Origin: Macrotis lagotis
Lineage: Eukaryota > Chordata > Mammalia > Peramelemorphia > Peramelidae
Reading direction: 5' to 3'
DNA length: 64,000 nucleotides
NCBI RefSeq assembly: GCF_037893015.1
Contig: NC_133666.1
Coordinates: forward strand, 619,490,974 to 619,554,973
Below are positions 52,901-64,000 of this stretch, piece by piece. A model generated the notes under the pieces. It saw only the letters and a list, made by a program, of their open reading frames with translations, was not told the origin of the DNA and searched no databases. Made by a program: the position numbers and the translations under genes. How positions within the stretch are numbered: position 1 is the stretch's first letter; every line of letters begins with the position of its first letter.

Positions 52901-53239
52901 GAGGGTTTTTAAGGATAATGAGACCTGGAAGTTTGTAGTCAGCAGGGTAGGGGCCAGTAGAGATTAACCATTAGGTGAGAATAACTATAGGGAATCTGCT
53001 GAAGGAGATAGGAGAAGATGGTACCAAGGGTACAAGCAGAGAAAGGGATTGTATTTGATGAGGAGATACAAATCAGTTCTGGTCCAAAAAGTGAATAGGA
53101 ATCCCTCCTGCAACATTCCTGACAAGTGGCCATCCAAATTCCCATATGAACACCTGGTAGAAGGCTCACTACCTGTCAGGGCAGCCTATTCCACTCCTAG
53201 AAGACTCCAACTTTAGAGGCAACATCAGAGTAACAGAGA

Positions 53240-53440
53240 GAATAAAATTCTTCACTCACCTGGAGTCATGAAAACCTGAATTCCAATCCTACCTCTAACA
53301 CTTACTATGGGCAAAACCTCTCAGGGCCTCAGTTTCTTCATCTGTAAAATGGAGACAGCTGTAAAATAGTTCATAGGGTTGTTGTGGGACTGAGAAATTG
53401 TTGGTAAAGTGTCTGTTAATATGTGTCAGTTACTATGACA
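53240..53440 (+). mobile_element. CORE-SINE/MIR
   Basis: CTGGAGTCATGAAAACCTGA, AGTTTCTTCATCTGTAAAAT and GGGTTGTTGTGGGACTGAG. Confidence 0.75.
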
Positions 53441-53915
53441 ACTAGGTTTTCCCTGTCTTGTACCAAAAATCATTCCTCTGGTCCCTTTATCCTATGTATG
53501 CTAATGTCTCTTCTAACACCTTAGTCTTTTGAGCAATGAAGCTCAACAATCTCTTTGACATCCATAGACATGAGACTCCACCATCATTGATAACTGTCAT
53601 TTCCATGTTCTTGAACCAAAATGCCCCTTTTTTGATCATAATCTCTTATTTTCCATTTCTTCCTCTATTTTACTCCTGCTAAAACTCTATTATCCTACAT
53701 CTTCACCATGACCTCTAGTCCTTCCACTTCTTTCTACCCTATCAACCCATCATCCCTTCTTTGGCTTCATTTTTCTTACCTCACAGTCTCAAATCTATAG
53801 TTGACTTGTTCACTTGCACAATTCCCTTCAAACCTGGGTTCTTTGCCCTCTTGTCCTAACACAAGGACATGTATGTCAGGCCTCAATACTTGTTCATTCC
53901 CATCATCATCCCATC
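53441..53915. other. Pyrimidine-rich, probably L2-derived
   Basis: L2-like wording without a diagnostic tail; no gene seen. Confidence 0.4.
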
Positions 53916-54163
53916 AGAGTCAATTAGATGGCTAGAGCACTGGATCTGGAGTCAGGACGTGAGTTCAAATCAAGCCTCAGACATTTACTAGCTGTATGAT
54001 CCTGGACATGTCACTTAATGTCTGCTACCTCAGTTTCTTCAAATGTAAAAAGGGAATAATAATAGCACTATCTTCTGAGGCTATCAAGAGGATCAAATGA
54101 GATAATATTTGTAAAATATTTAGCAAGGTTTCTGGTATATAATAGGCTCTAAATAAATGCTTC
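53916..54163 (+). mobile_element. CORE-SINE, full length
   Basis: GCACTGGATCTGGAGTCAGG, AATGTAAAAAGGGAATAAT, GAGGATCAAATGAGATAATA and CTCTAAATAAATGCTTCTT. Confidence 0.85.
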
Positions 54164-54317
54164 TTATTTCCTTTTCTTCCACTTCCCATCTCTCTTCTCG
54201 CTCCTGCACCCATGGAGAAAAGCCTACAATTGTGTTGGCTGAGTCCACTGCAAATTCATATTATCTTATCTTAAAAGGGCCCTCATTACTATATAGTAGC
54301 AATCTTTATATCTTTCC

Positions 54318-54478
54318 AAAGGACCTGGAGTCAGGAGGATTTGAGTTAAAATCCAATCTCAGACCTGGTTCCCTCAGTTTTCTCATATGTAAAATGGGAA
54401 TAATAAGAGCACCTTTCTCCCAGAGTTTTTGTGAGGCATTATAAAATTCTTAACAAGAACCTGGAACTATTATTATAT
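54318..54478 (+). mobile_element. CORE-SINE, internally shortened
   Basis: GACCTGGAGTCAGGAGGATT joined early to CCCTCAGTTTTCTCATATG. Confidence 0.75.
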
Positions 54479-54499
54479 ATAATTCTCTAGAATGTTCCC

Positions 54500-55520
54500 T
54501 TCACAGCTGTTTTAACATTCTCTTTCTTTGACCTTCTATACCTCCCTCACTTCCCTTTTTCTTTCATTTCAGCAGATGACCTTACCTCTCACTTTATTAA
54601 GAAAACTTACTTTACTTCCCTTCCTCCACATCTGTAAATCTTCACCTTTTATTGTCTCTTTTGCTCTAGAAAGAGGTGATTTTTCTCATCAAATGTTCAC
54701 CTCTCTGTTTGTACCATTAGATTGGAAACTCCTTAAAAGTACAGCCTGTTTTTGCTTTTCTTTATATCCTTAGGAGCCTCACATATAGCAGGTACCCCTT
54801 ATCCCACCACTTTTTTTTCATCCAGGAGCTTTCTTCCCCAGAAATCATTCCCCCTTTCTCATCTTTCATCTTTTTCTTTCTACTGATTCCTTACCTGCTT
54901 TCCACAAATATGCCTAGTTCTTCCCCATCCTTAAAAATTCTTCATCTGACCCTGCCATCCTCTCAAACTATCACTTCCCTTTTCTACTCTCATTCTACTC
55001 TCATTTCCTCAATACCTTCTCACTATTCAATTTTCTAGCTACAAGTTTCCAACCCACTACTATGCTGAACTTCTGAGGTCCCGATGAGAAACCTAAGCCC
55101 CCAAAAGTTAATTATCCAACGTTTGAAACCCAGATCCTGACCCCAATCCAATGTTTGTTGATTTCTCAATGATCCTGACTCTGTTCTACCTGTTCTACAA
55201 AAAGACAGACAGACATTCTCTCTCTCTCCCTCACAGTCTGCCAGTTCTTAAAGTGTGGTCCTAATTCACAACTCCCCCTTGCTCAAAAACCTTCAGTAGT
55301 TCCCCCCAAGCCTTCCAGGCCCTCTTTAGCCTGGCATTCAAGGCACTTAACCTTCTGGATCCAACCCATTCTATCTTATACTAGTGTCCTTCAAGTATTC
55401 TAGCTTCCTGCCAAACCTTGGTCCACTCACATGTCCCACTCCTTTAAATGGAATATCTACCCCCAAATCAGTGGAACTACTCCCTGCTCCCCTATCCCAC
55501 AGCATGACCCTCTCAGTTTT
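54500..55520 (+). mobile_element. L2 LINE pieces
   Basis: One L2 tail near 54725-54795 (GGAAACTCCTTAAAAGTACA). A further L2 coding-end block at 55240-55510 (AACCTTCAGTAGTTCCCCCC, CCTGGCATTCAAGGCACTTA). Confidence 0.6.
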
Positions 55521-55563
55521 CAAATTCCCCACACCCTTCCCTTGTAAAACATCCTGCCAACTC

Positions 55564-55575
55564 TCTCTCTCTCTG

Positions 55576-55626
<51 letters not shown>

Positions 55627-55752
55627 TATATATACATACATATATATATATATATGTATACCTGCATGCACACCCTTCCAACACATATATGCATGCATGG
55701 ACATACATCCCACACAAACACATATTCATATGAGCACACACACACACACACA

Positions 55753-55802
<50 letters not shown>
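55564..55802. repeat. CT/CA/TA compound microsatellites
   Basis: CT tract then (CA)n at 55585-55624, TA-rich at 55625-55660, and a second CA/TA tract at 55735-55808. Long HT- or CV-repeat open frames on both strands are artefacts of these. Confidence 0.95.
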
Positions 55803-55807
<5 letters not shown>

Positions 55808-56110
55808 CATATGTGTGAATATATTTATATATCTACTCTTTTCCAATACACCCAAATAAGCACGCACACCCTTCCAACAACATACACATATACCTCCGTG
55901 AACACTCTTCCAACACATAGATATGCATGCAACATACTCCTCCAACACTTACACAAATGCATGTTTACAAGTCTGTCAGTACACACAGAGGCCAGCCAGA
56001 ACACCTTTCCAATACAAATATATATACCTGTCTGCACATCCTTCGAACCCATGAATAAGCAGGCATCATGGATGCATATACATTTTTCCAAGGTACAAGC
56101 ATACATAAAC
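55660..56110. repeat. Degenerate minisatellite in unit 2 intron 1
   Basis: Units built around CCTTCCAACACATATATGCA recur with CTTCCAAC or close variants near 55675, 55842, 55870, 55908, 55941, 56004, 56040 and 56084. Most spacings are about 29-43 bp, with larger gaps where CA tracts or decay intervene. Confidence 0.6.
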
Positions 56111-56136
56111 AAATGCCTGTCCTTGCCCCAACTCAC

Positions 56137-56300
56137 CCAGGCAAGTCAGTTAAAAGTCTAACAAGGACCGGAAGTGGGTCCCCAATCAAATAGCTCCTGG
56201 CAACAAGAGCCTCCCAATGCTCCTGGCCGGAGTACTTCCGGTCCTGCTCTAGGCCGCTGGGAGGACTCATCCTCTCGCTGGTTCACTTTCTGAGTTCCCA
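56137..56300 (-). other. Probable first exon of unit 2 (5' leader)
   Basis: Reverse-strand leader ending at 56137 with a strong donor, CCTGG followed by GTGAGT. The 5' limit is set near the block shared with the unit 1 promoter and is uncertain. A CCAAT box (GATTGGGG on the reverse strand) lies near 56190. Likely non-coding, since the start codon sits on the exon at 48252. Confidence 0.6.
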
Positions 56301-56340
56301 GGCCAGTGGAGCTCTGACGGGGAAGGGAGGAAGAAGTCTA
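56160..56340. promoter_or_regulatory. Promoter of unit 2, paralogous to unit 1
   Basis: Contains two ETS-type sites (CCGGAAGT near 56168; ACTTCCGG at 56234). A block of about 50 bp, ACTTCCGG..CTCTAGG..GGGAGGACT..CCTCTCG.TGGTT, matches 24590-24640. GC-rich, but with far fewer CpG than the unit 1 island. Confidence 0.7.
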
Positions 56341-56567
56341 GTCTCTGAGGATGCTCATCCAGGAGTCCAACTTCTTGCTGACTCGAGTTGGGAAGAAGGT
56401 GGAGGGGGCAGATAAAGGAGGGCTTGGTCTGGGCTCAAATATGAGCCCCAAGTTGCTGCTCCCATCAATTGTCAACCACAAACCCCATCCCTGCTAGGTA
56501 TCCATTTCAATTCAGTCCAATTATCTAAACATTTTGTTTTGTTTTGTTTCAATTAGGTGCTGGCAGA

Positions 56568-56592
56568 TCCAGGGCCTTCTGCTTTGTAGAAC
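56568..56592 (+). repeat. Left arm of a 25 bp inverted repeat
   Basis: Its exact reverse complement lies at 57295-57319, at the right border of the telomere-like tract. The core is AGGGCCTTCTGCTTTGTAGA. Confidence 0.95.
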
Positions 56593-56861
56593 TGGGATTT
56601 CAAGGATGAAAATCCACATAGTCCCAGATCCCCATTTGTTTGCGGTCTAATAATGCAGCTATAGGAACACAAATGATAAAAAGTAGAAAATAGAACCAAA
56701 AGAAAGATCCAAAGTGTGCCAGGAAAGTTCTGTTGAAGGTATTGGAGTTTTCCTAGAGAAGGTGGTAACTGGGCTTCAATAAGGTAGGATGAGAACAATG
56801 GTCCAGGGCAGGCTGTGCGTTACACAGAGGAAGAAGGCAGACCTACCTAAAGGTTCAGTTT

Positions 56862-57078
56862 GGGTTTTTTTAAAAGATTTATTTATTTTGAGTTTTACAA
56901 TTTTTCCCCTAATCTTACTTCCCTCCCCGCACCACCCCCCACAGAAGGCAATTTGCCAATCTTTACATTGTTTCCATGGTATACACTGATCCAAATTGAG
57001 TGTGATGAGAGAGAAATCATATCCTTAAGGAAGAAACATAAAGAATAAGAGATAACAGGATCAGACAATAAGATATCA
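56862..57078 (-). mobile_element. L1 3' UTR, short insertion
   Basis: Reverse L1 3' UTR (AGAAGGCAATTTGCCAATCT, TGAGAGAGAAATCATATCCT) starting with a T-rich end. CTAAAGGTTCAGTTT flanks it on both sides (about 56847 and 57079). Confidence 0.85.
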
Positions 57079-57192
57079 GCTAAAGGTTCAGTTTTGCTGG
57101 ACTCTAGCCCATGAAAGGAAGTGGTGAGAGATGTGGGAAAAATAAATTGGATTCAGATTGTGGGAGTGTTTTAAGTCAAAGAGTCTGGGACA

Positions 57193-57297
57193 AGGGTTAG
57201 GATTAGGGGTTAGGGTTAGGGTTAGGGTTAGGTTAGGTTAGGGTTAGGGTTAGGTTAGGTTAGGTTAGATTGGGTTAGGTTAGGTTAGGGTTAGGTT
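57193..57297. repeat. Interstitial telomere-like tract
   Basis: About 100 bp of TTAGGG hexamers mixed with TTAGG pentamers, G-rich strand on top, with a few odd units (GATTAGGGG, AGATTGGG). It ends exactly against the right arm of an inverted repeat. Confidence 0.95.
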
Positions 57298-57319
57298 CTA
57301 CAAAGCAGAAGGCCCTGGA
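57295..57319 (-). repeat. Right arm of a 25 bp inverted repeat
   Basis: TCTACAAAGCAGAAGGCCCT core, exact reverse complement of 56568-56592, overlapping the last bases of the telomere-like tract. Confidence 0.95.
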
Positions 57320-57484
57320 GGGGAGGGGCGACAGAGAGAAAGTGCATCATAGCTTCAGGTCAAGGTTTTCAACATTCTGGTCCAACCCACAGTATCTTAC
57401 CCTACAGCCTTCAGGCTATTCCAAATTGAGGAATTTCTGCTAAAGCATCAGGCTTTATAAGGCTATTTTAATCATTACTGCACT

Positions 57485-57871
<387 letters not shown>

Positions 57872-58164
57872 GATTTAGTCAGGAATTGAGTAGTCTTCTT
57901 GATGACCTGTTATGCTTGTTCTAAACTATCTGGGAAACTGAGACTTGAGAAGCCACTTTCAGGTCTCCAAGAAACTTCTGATTCATTTAGTACCTAGAGG
58001 AGGCTGGCTGAATATCTAAATGTATTGTTTTGGCTGAATAACATAAATGACTAAATTTCTGCTTATCCTTGGGGACTCTCTAATCGTTATTCAGAATACT
58101 TTAAGAGGATGGTGAGCTCTCTTCCATGTGCCCTAGTGAAGGGATGAGGGGAGATGACCATCAG
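57872..58164. other. Unassigned
   Basis: Nothing recognised. Confidence 0.4.
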
Positions 58165-58350
58165 TCAATAAACATTTATTGAGTACCTATTAGGTATCAA
58201 ACATTGGTCTAAATCCTGAGAATACAAATATGAAAAAGACAGTGCTTGCAGTCAAGGAGATCATAATCTAATGGAAACATATACAGGGGCATGATAGAGG
58301 CCAAAAGAATGATGCCAAATAGAAAATGAAAAGTGTATGGCAAACAGTTT
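58165..58350 (-). mobile_element. Antisense L2 3' end
   Basis: AGTCAATAAACATTTATTGA, GAGTACCTATTAGGTATCAA and GTCAAGGAGATCATAATCTA. Confidence 0.8.
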
Positions 58351-58391
58351 GTCAACCCTAAAACTGAAAGAATCTTAAAAATATAGGATTG

Positions 58392-58540
58392 GGGCAGCTA
58401 GGTGGTGCAGTGGATAGAGTACCAGCCCTGGAGTCAGGAGTACCTGGGTTCAAATCCGGCCTCAGACACTTAATAATTACCTGGCTGTGAGGCCTTGGGC
58501 AAGCCACTTAACCCCATTTGCCCTGCATAAAAAATTTTTT
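58392..58540 (+). mobile_element. WSINE1-like SINE
   Basis: Full-length copy; AAATATAGG occurs on both sides. Confidence 0.95.
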
Positions 58541-59880
58541 TTAAAAAAATATAGGGTTAAACTGAAATGGCAGAAAATATAAGTTAGACATTTTTAAGTT
58601 TTATTCTCTTTATTTAGGTCTTACCTCTACACCTTAAGGTGAAGGCTATTTCAGAAAAATGACCACTCCTTCAACTGGGAAAGAAGTGTTTTTTATACAG
58701 AAACAGAGAATTAGAAAATCATTAATTGCCTTTATTATCTAACCATAAAAGTTGTACAATATCTCTGCCCAAAGCTTCTCAAAGACTATTATCTTTGTAC
58801 AATACTATCTGATCTCTTGTTTTCTCTTCTTGGCAGGACAAGTCTTCCAGCATCTTGATCATTGTCCTCCTGAGTTTGTAATTAATGATAGATTAAGTCT
58901 ATTATTTCTCCTAGGTGTCTTTCATTTCTTACTAGTTTGGCAAGGTAACCATTTTGAAGAAATCAATCTTTTACCAAGATTATAGTTTTGAAAGATTATT
59001 AATTTTGACAAACTATACCTGTGCTTACTGAAGTTGAAAATGGAAGGCACCCTAAAATGATGGAAGTTAAGTCTCAATATATAGGATAACCATGATACCA
59101 AGGAGAGGTATGACCAGAAGATAGCTACATAAAGATTAAATATCTACTAATGTAGAGAGGCAAAACTAGTTCATGAATGAGTAAAAAATTTGGAGAAATC
59201 TGCTGACCAGGGATATAAACATACATTTGGCACTAGGTCTCAAGAATTTGGGGGTTATGCTGTTTTTTTCTCCAGGACAAGGAAGACCAGAATGCATGTG
59301 TATACAATCCAAAGTGTGGGGAAAGACCAGATGACAGAATACTGCTTAAGTCTTTTCTCTAATGAACTGGCCACTTCTCTCACAGCAACATCATAGACTG
59401 CCTACTTAAAAGATAAGACAGTTCTTCCAGTCCAACTGGGACCAAATTGGAACCAAGGAAGTCAAATAGCAATGACTGAAGTTTTGAAATTATTTCTAGT
59501 AATAATCTTTCCTGAGATACACCAAATACAATGACTATATTAATGTTTTAGGCATACTTTTTGATTTTATTGAAAGTCTCTGTGTTGGGAGGGTTTTATG
59601 CTTGTTTGAATAAAGGAGCAAATTTTTAAAGAATCATTACAATTTACTTGAAAAGAGCACAAGTGATACAATTATATATTTCATCAATCTAGGGAAAGAA
59701 TATCATAGTTTAGGTTTTTTTTCCTTTGGGAAGCTAGTCCACTCTTGGGGAGTATCATCTCCCAAAAAACCTCTCATACTCCTATACCCTTTCTTACTGC
59801 TTATACCCTGATGGCCCCTCCTCCTTTGGGACAGCCTAATCTGGGGGAAGCATGATTCCTCTTATGGTCTCCTTATTTCT
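58541..59880. other. No gene seen
   Basis: Unassigned. Open frames of 62-77 codons show no domain. Confidence 0.4.
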
Positions 59881-60041
59881 TTTTTTTTTTTTTTAGGTTT
59901 TTTTGCAAGGCAAACGGGGTTAAGTGGCTTGCCCAAGGCCACACAGCTAGGTAATTATTAAGTGTCTGAGACCAGATTTGAATCCAGGTACTCCTGACTC
60001 CAGGGCCGGTGCTTTATCCACTATGCCACCTAGCTGCCCCT
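59881..60041 (-). mobile_element. WSINE1-like SINE
   Basis: Reverse full-length copy; TGGTCTCCTTATTTCT is present on both sides. Confidence 0.95.
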
Positions 60042-61011
60042 TGGTCTCCTTATTTCTAAACCTGTCATAATGGTTAGGTACTTAGGTGTTTAGGCTGCTC
60101 AGGGATCAGTGGTTTCCTGACCTTACTTTAATCTTTCTTTTCCTTAGCTTCTGCTAATCACAGCAATACTTAAATAAACTTTTCTGTCCCTAAAACTAAA
60201 AAACAAAACCTAGTATTATAGTCTAAACAGGGTTAGCCTCTTTTCCCAAAGGGAAGATAGTGGACAGGTAGATAATGAATGTAAAATCAATGAACTCAGG
60301 TTCTAGTTACTTATCATTTGTGTATTCAAGAAGTGCCTAAAATCTGCTTATGTTAGGTTGGTGCCTTTGAAAAAGTCTCCAGCCACTTTGCCCTTCTTAA
60401 TATGAAACATTACAACCCCTAACTACTGTTAGTTATCAGACTTACTGCACTAGCTAGTTGCCCCAAGGAATCCCAAATATGAACACAGCTAACAAGCAGT
60501 AGTCCAGTCCCTCCAAGGAGGGAAAATAGATCCCTTGAGGTAGGTCATTCCACTTTGAGACAGCTCTAATTGGTGGTTGTTTTCATGACATTAAGTTTAA
60601 ACTTTCATGTTTGCAATTTCTACTCATGGCTCTTGGTACTGCAAAGATTTAAAGGGTAATGTTTAAATATAAGGTGAGAATTCTCAGTTTCCTCCCCTTG
60701 TATCTACACAGTCAATGCTCTAATTCAAGCCTTTATCACCTGTCACCTGGACTGTCCTTATTGATCCTCCTACCTCAAGTCTCTCTGCTCGCCAATCTAT
60801 ACTGCTCAAACCACATAGGACCTAACATAGTATCTCCAACATTTTAAAAAAATATTGAGTTCATAAAGTTATCCAAACTTATTTATGTTTTTACAGGTAC
60901 TCTAAAATGCATGTTTTTTCCTTGAAAGAAAATAAAATCAAATAAAAAGAAAATAATAATCATTCCAAAATAAACTTGATTTGGCTACAAGAAAAAAATA
61001 TAACATATATT
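60042..61011. other. Unassigned with one L2 piece
   Basis: L2-like coding sequence at 60670-60840 (TTCAAGCCTTTATCACCTGT). The rest is unrecognised. Confidence 0.45.
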
Positions 61012-61190
61012 GGTGATTCAGTAGTTAGAACTTCTTGAATTCTAAGTTCAAATTTGGCCTCACTTACTTAACTGCTGTCTGCCACAGTTTTCCTCAACTA
61101 TAAAATGGGAATAGGAATAGCCTCTACATCACAGTGCTAAGATCAAGTGAGATAATATTTTCACAGTACAGTGACTCAATTAATCATTGT
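61012..61190 (+). mobile_element. CORE-SINE, decayed
   Basis: CTTGAATTCTAAGTTCAAAT, CTATAAAATGGGAATAGGAA and AAGATCAAGTGAGATAATA. Confidence 0.7.
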
Positions 61191-61373
61191 TTGTCTTCTC
61201 TCCTCTCCCCTCCACAATTCATTAAACAGGTATAAGAGTTAGCAGTTCATACAAATTATGCCTTGTACTACTAATTCTCAATGTTTACTGAAAGAATGAG
61301 ATGGTGATCCTTAACAATTATACAGAGGAACAAAATTTATACAATTCTTTTGATAGGTAGGACCTCAAAGGGT

Positions 61374-61686
61374 GATATTTGTCCTTCATCCTTAAAGAAG
61401 CCCATGACATTAGGGAGGTGATGACATGACAAGCACATGAATTGGATTTGAGTGAGGAGTTACTATGTTAGGTCATCAGTCTCACTTGCTCCTCTAGAGT
61501 GAACTGGGTCCTGTGGTCAGATATGAATCAGGTCAACTGGAGATGACCCTGGATGTGAGGCCATCATGATTAAGTAACTTACCCAATGTCACACAGTTAA
61601 TAAGTGGAAAATGTCTGAAACTGGATTCAAACTCATCCTCCTGACTCCAAGGTCAGTGCTCTATCCACTATACCACCTAGCTGCCC
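61374..61686 (-). mobile_element. Long composite SINE
   Basis: A perfect 12 bp duplication, ACCTCAAAGGGT, bounds it (61362-61373, 61687-61698). The head at the right is WSINE1-like; the tail at the left (61374-61520) is the sequence also found at 11795-11905. The duplication shows that head and tail moved as one unit. Confidence 0.8.
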
Positions 61687-61699
61687 ACCTCAAAGGGTA

Positions 61700-63060
61700 T
61701 CTAAGTAGGCAATCCCTGCCTGAAGGATGAATTCTTTGGACAGCATCTCCAGTGTTATATTCTACAATTGTGCTGAGTATATTACAAATTCATATTTTCC
61801 CAACTTCAACTGGGCCCTCACTGAAGCAAGGTCCTTTTATTCCTCCCTAATTGAATTTTTCTTTTTCTACAGAAACTATTCAAAACAATTTTTTCCCTCC
61901 TCAAAGTCCTCACATCCTCCTTAGCTAAAGACATCTCTTGAGTAAAAAAAAATTGAAGCAAATTGATAGCTACCTTTTACCCCTTCTCTTCATCTCAAAA
62001 CTATTTGTTTCCTTTTCTCCAGGCACTGACAGAGAGGGTCCTTTCTGCTCACTGAGGTCAACCTATCTCCATGTCCACTTGGATCCCCTGCCCTACCCTT
62101 TTCTATAGTAGATTGACTCCTCAAGCACTCTCCTTTTTAAACATCTCTTGAAACTCTTCCTGCCAACTATTTTCCTAGTGCCTTCAAGCATATTCAAGTC
62201 CCCCATCCTTTTCACTAGACTCTGCCCCTTCCTACACTATCATTCTATATTCTATATTCCTTCTTCCTTTGTCAACAAACTTCCTAAAATAGTTGTTACT
62301 TCTTGCTGTCTCCACTTCCTCTCCTCTCATTCAAAGCTTGGTCTTTTGAATTCCAGCTTTTGATATTAATCAGTAAAATTGCTCACTTCAGAGTTACCAA
62401 TGATCTCTTAATTGCCAGACCTGATCATTTCTCAGTGTCAAATACTGAGATCATTCTTTCCTCCTGGACTCTTCATTCCCTAGGTTTGTTGTACTACTCT
62501 TACCTAGTTCACCTCCTACCTCTCTGATTCTTCTCTACCTCCTTTGTTTGCTTATCATTCCAATTATGCCTCTATGGGCATTTCCCACAGTTCTGACCTG
62601 AGTCTGTCTCTTGTCCTCTATACTGTCTTTTGGTGACTTAAGCAGGTCCCATGGTTTAACTATCATCTCTATGCAGATATCACCTTAATCTATATATCCA
62701 GTCCCATGCTTTAGTCAAGCATCACCAGTTTGCTATTGGATATTTCCTACTGGAGATTTCTCAGAGAAATTTTAAATTCAACACATCTAAAACTGAACCC
62801 ATTATCTCTCCCTATAAACCTTCCCTCTTCCAAACCTTATTTCTATTAAAGATTCCATCATCCTTCCAATACCTTACTCTCGTTCCACATCACCAATCAA
62901 TTGCCAATCCTTTTTTATTTTCTCATCACCTGTCACATTGAACCCCTTCTTTCCATTTACATAGCTATCATCTTACTTAAGACTCTCATCATCTCTTTCC
63001 TAGTCTCCTAAATGGTCTCCTTGATTTAATCTGCACTCCAAATTAGGTCCATCCTAAGCA
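61700..63060 (+). mobile_element. L2 LINE with reverse-transcriptase relic
   Basis: Forward L2; near 62392 it still reads VTNDLLIARPDHFSVS, part of the L2/CR1 reverse transcriptase. Later blocks include CATCTCTATGCAGATATCAC and ACTGAACCCATTATCTCTCC. Frames are broken. Confidence 0.7.
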
Positions 63061-63064
63061 TACT

Positions 63065-64000
63065 TCTGTCAAAGTATTTTTTCTCTAATTTTTTTTAGTT
63101 GCATGTTTAGTTGCATTGATTTCTTCTTTCTCCAATTTATTCATGTAAGCATTTAAAGATAATATATCCCCTGACAACTGCCTTGGCTGTATCCCATAAG
63201 TTTTGGTGTCTCATTATTGTCATTATCTAGAATGAAATCATTCTTTCTATAATTTGTGGTTTGATCCACTCATTCTTAAAATGAAGATATTTAGTTTCCA
63301 ATTAGTTTTAGATCTATCTCCCTGGCCCATTATTGCATGTGATTTTTATTGCATTATGATCTGAGAAAGATGCATTCCCTATTTCTGCCTTTCTGTATTT
63401 GATTATTAGGTTTTTGTGCACTAGTACATGGTCAATTTTTGTGTAAGGGCCATATACTGGAGAAAAAAAAGTATATTCCTTTCTATCCCCATCCAACTTA
63501 GAACCAAAGGTCCATCACATTTAGATTTTCTAACATTCTATTTACCTCCTTAACTTCCTTCTTGTATATTTTTGGTTAGATTTATCTAGATCTGAGAGCA
63601 GGAGGTTGAGGTCTCCCACCACATAGACAGTTTTGCTGTCTATGTCTTCCTGTAACTCATTCAACTTCTCCTCTAAGAATTTGGATGCTATACCACTTGG
63701 TGCATACATATTTAGTCTTGAAATTGCTTCATTGTCTATGGTACCTTTTAGGAGGATATAGTTTCCTTCCTCAACTCTTTTAATGAGATCTATTTTTGCA
63801 ACTGTTTTGTCTGAGATAAGGATTGCTACCCCTGCTTTTTTCACTTCAGCTGAAGCAAAATATTTTGCTCCAAGCTTTTACCTTTACTCTATATATATCT
63901 CTCTGCTTCAAATGAGTTTCTTGTAAGCAGCATATTGTAGGATTCTAGTTAATTCAGTCTATTATTTGCTTATGTTTTATGGGAGAGTTCATCCTATTCA
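63065..64000 (-). mobile_element. Antisense L1, ORF2 endonuclease region, runs off the window
   Basis: Reverse-strand L1 ORF2. The endonuclease domain reads KKAGVAILISDKTVAKIDLI, SGIASKFLEEKLNELQEDID and VVGDLNLLLSDLD (63542-63844). In another frame, YTFFSPVYGPYTKIDHVLVH and ASFSDHNAIKI follow (63314-63496). These carry the GD-N, DH and SDH motifs of the L1 AP-type endonuclease. An uninterrupted 100-codon stretch makes it the least decayed L1 here, though it has at least one frame change. It continues beyond position 64000. Confidence 0.85.

Noticed and set aside
55384-56161. Long open frames rich in His-Thr or Cys-Val repeats on both strands
   Set aside because: They are translations of CA microsatellites and the minisatellite, with no conserved domain.

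Overview
This is a stretch of marsupial nuclear DNA. The main evidence is about two dozen copies of a tRNA-headed SINE of the WSINE1 type, mostly with 9-17 bp target duplications. There are also older CORE-SINEs (MAR1/MON1/MIR type), RTE/BovB and RTE-tailed SINEs, L1 and L1-ORF1-only (HAL1-like) elements, and much L2 and L3/CR1. The density of WSINE1-like copies suggests an Australian marsupial, perhaps a dasyurid; the species is inference.

The only convincing host protein-coding genes are two KRAB-C2H2 zinc-finger genes, both read right to left. They are paralogues made by tandem duplication: promoter, KRAB-A exon and finger exon all have matching partners 23-32 kb away. Unit 1 (about 24.6 to 13.5 kb) has a CpG-island promoter, a KRAB-A exon with one extra base that breaks its frame, and a finger exon with 11 complete fingers. 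Unit 2 (about 56.3 to 36.4 kb) has a similar promoter, a short start-codon exon, an intact KRAB-A exon and a finger exon with 15 complete fingers. Its three coding exons join in frame to a predicted 588-residue protein, presumably a DNA-binding repressor acting through KRAB. No KRAB-B exon was found in either unit.

Other gene-derived pieces are dead retrocopies: a ribosomal protein S4 pseudogene set precisely inside an L1 tail with a 14 bp target duplication, and a metallothionein pseudogene with a poly(A) tail.

Repeats by region: 0-5.3 kb L1 and HAL1-like elements with nested SINEs and a small hAT element; 5.3-13.2 kb SINEs, BovB and antisense L2; 13.2-24.9 kb unit 1 with L2, L1, SINEs and a solo LTR in its introns; 25-36 kb old L1/HAL1 and L2; 36.4-56.3 kb unit 2, whose introns hold a pogo-type DNA transposon nested between SINEs, more L2, the S4 retrocopy and a CA-rich minisatellite; 56.3-58 kb an interstitial telomeric tract, a 25 bp inverted repeat and the metallothionein copy; 58-64 kb L2, SINEs and the endonuclease part of an antisense L1 that runs off the right end.

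No RNA genes, CRISPR arrays or operons were seen, and none is expected here. Family names come from recognising sequence patterns by eye, so repeat borders without a target duplication are approximate.
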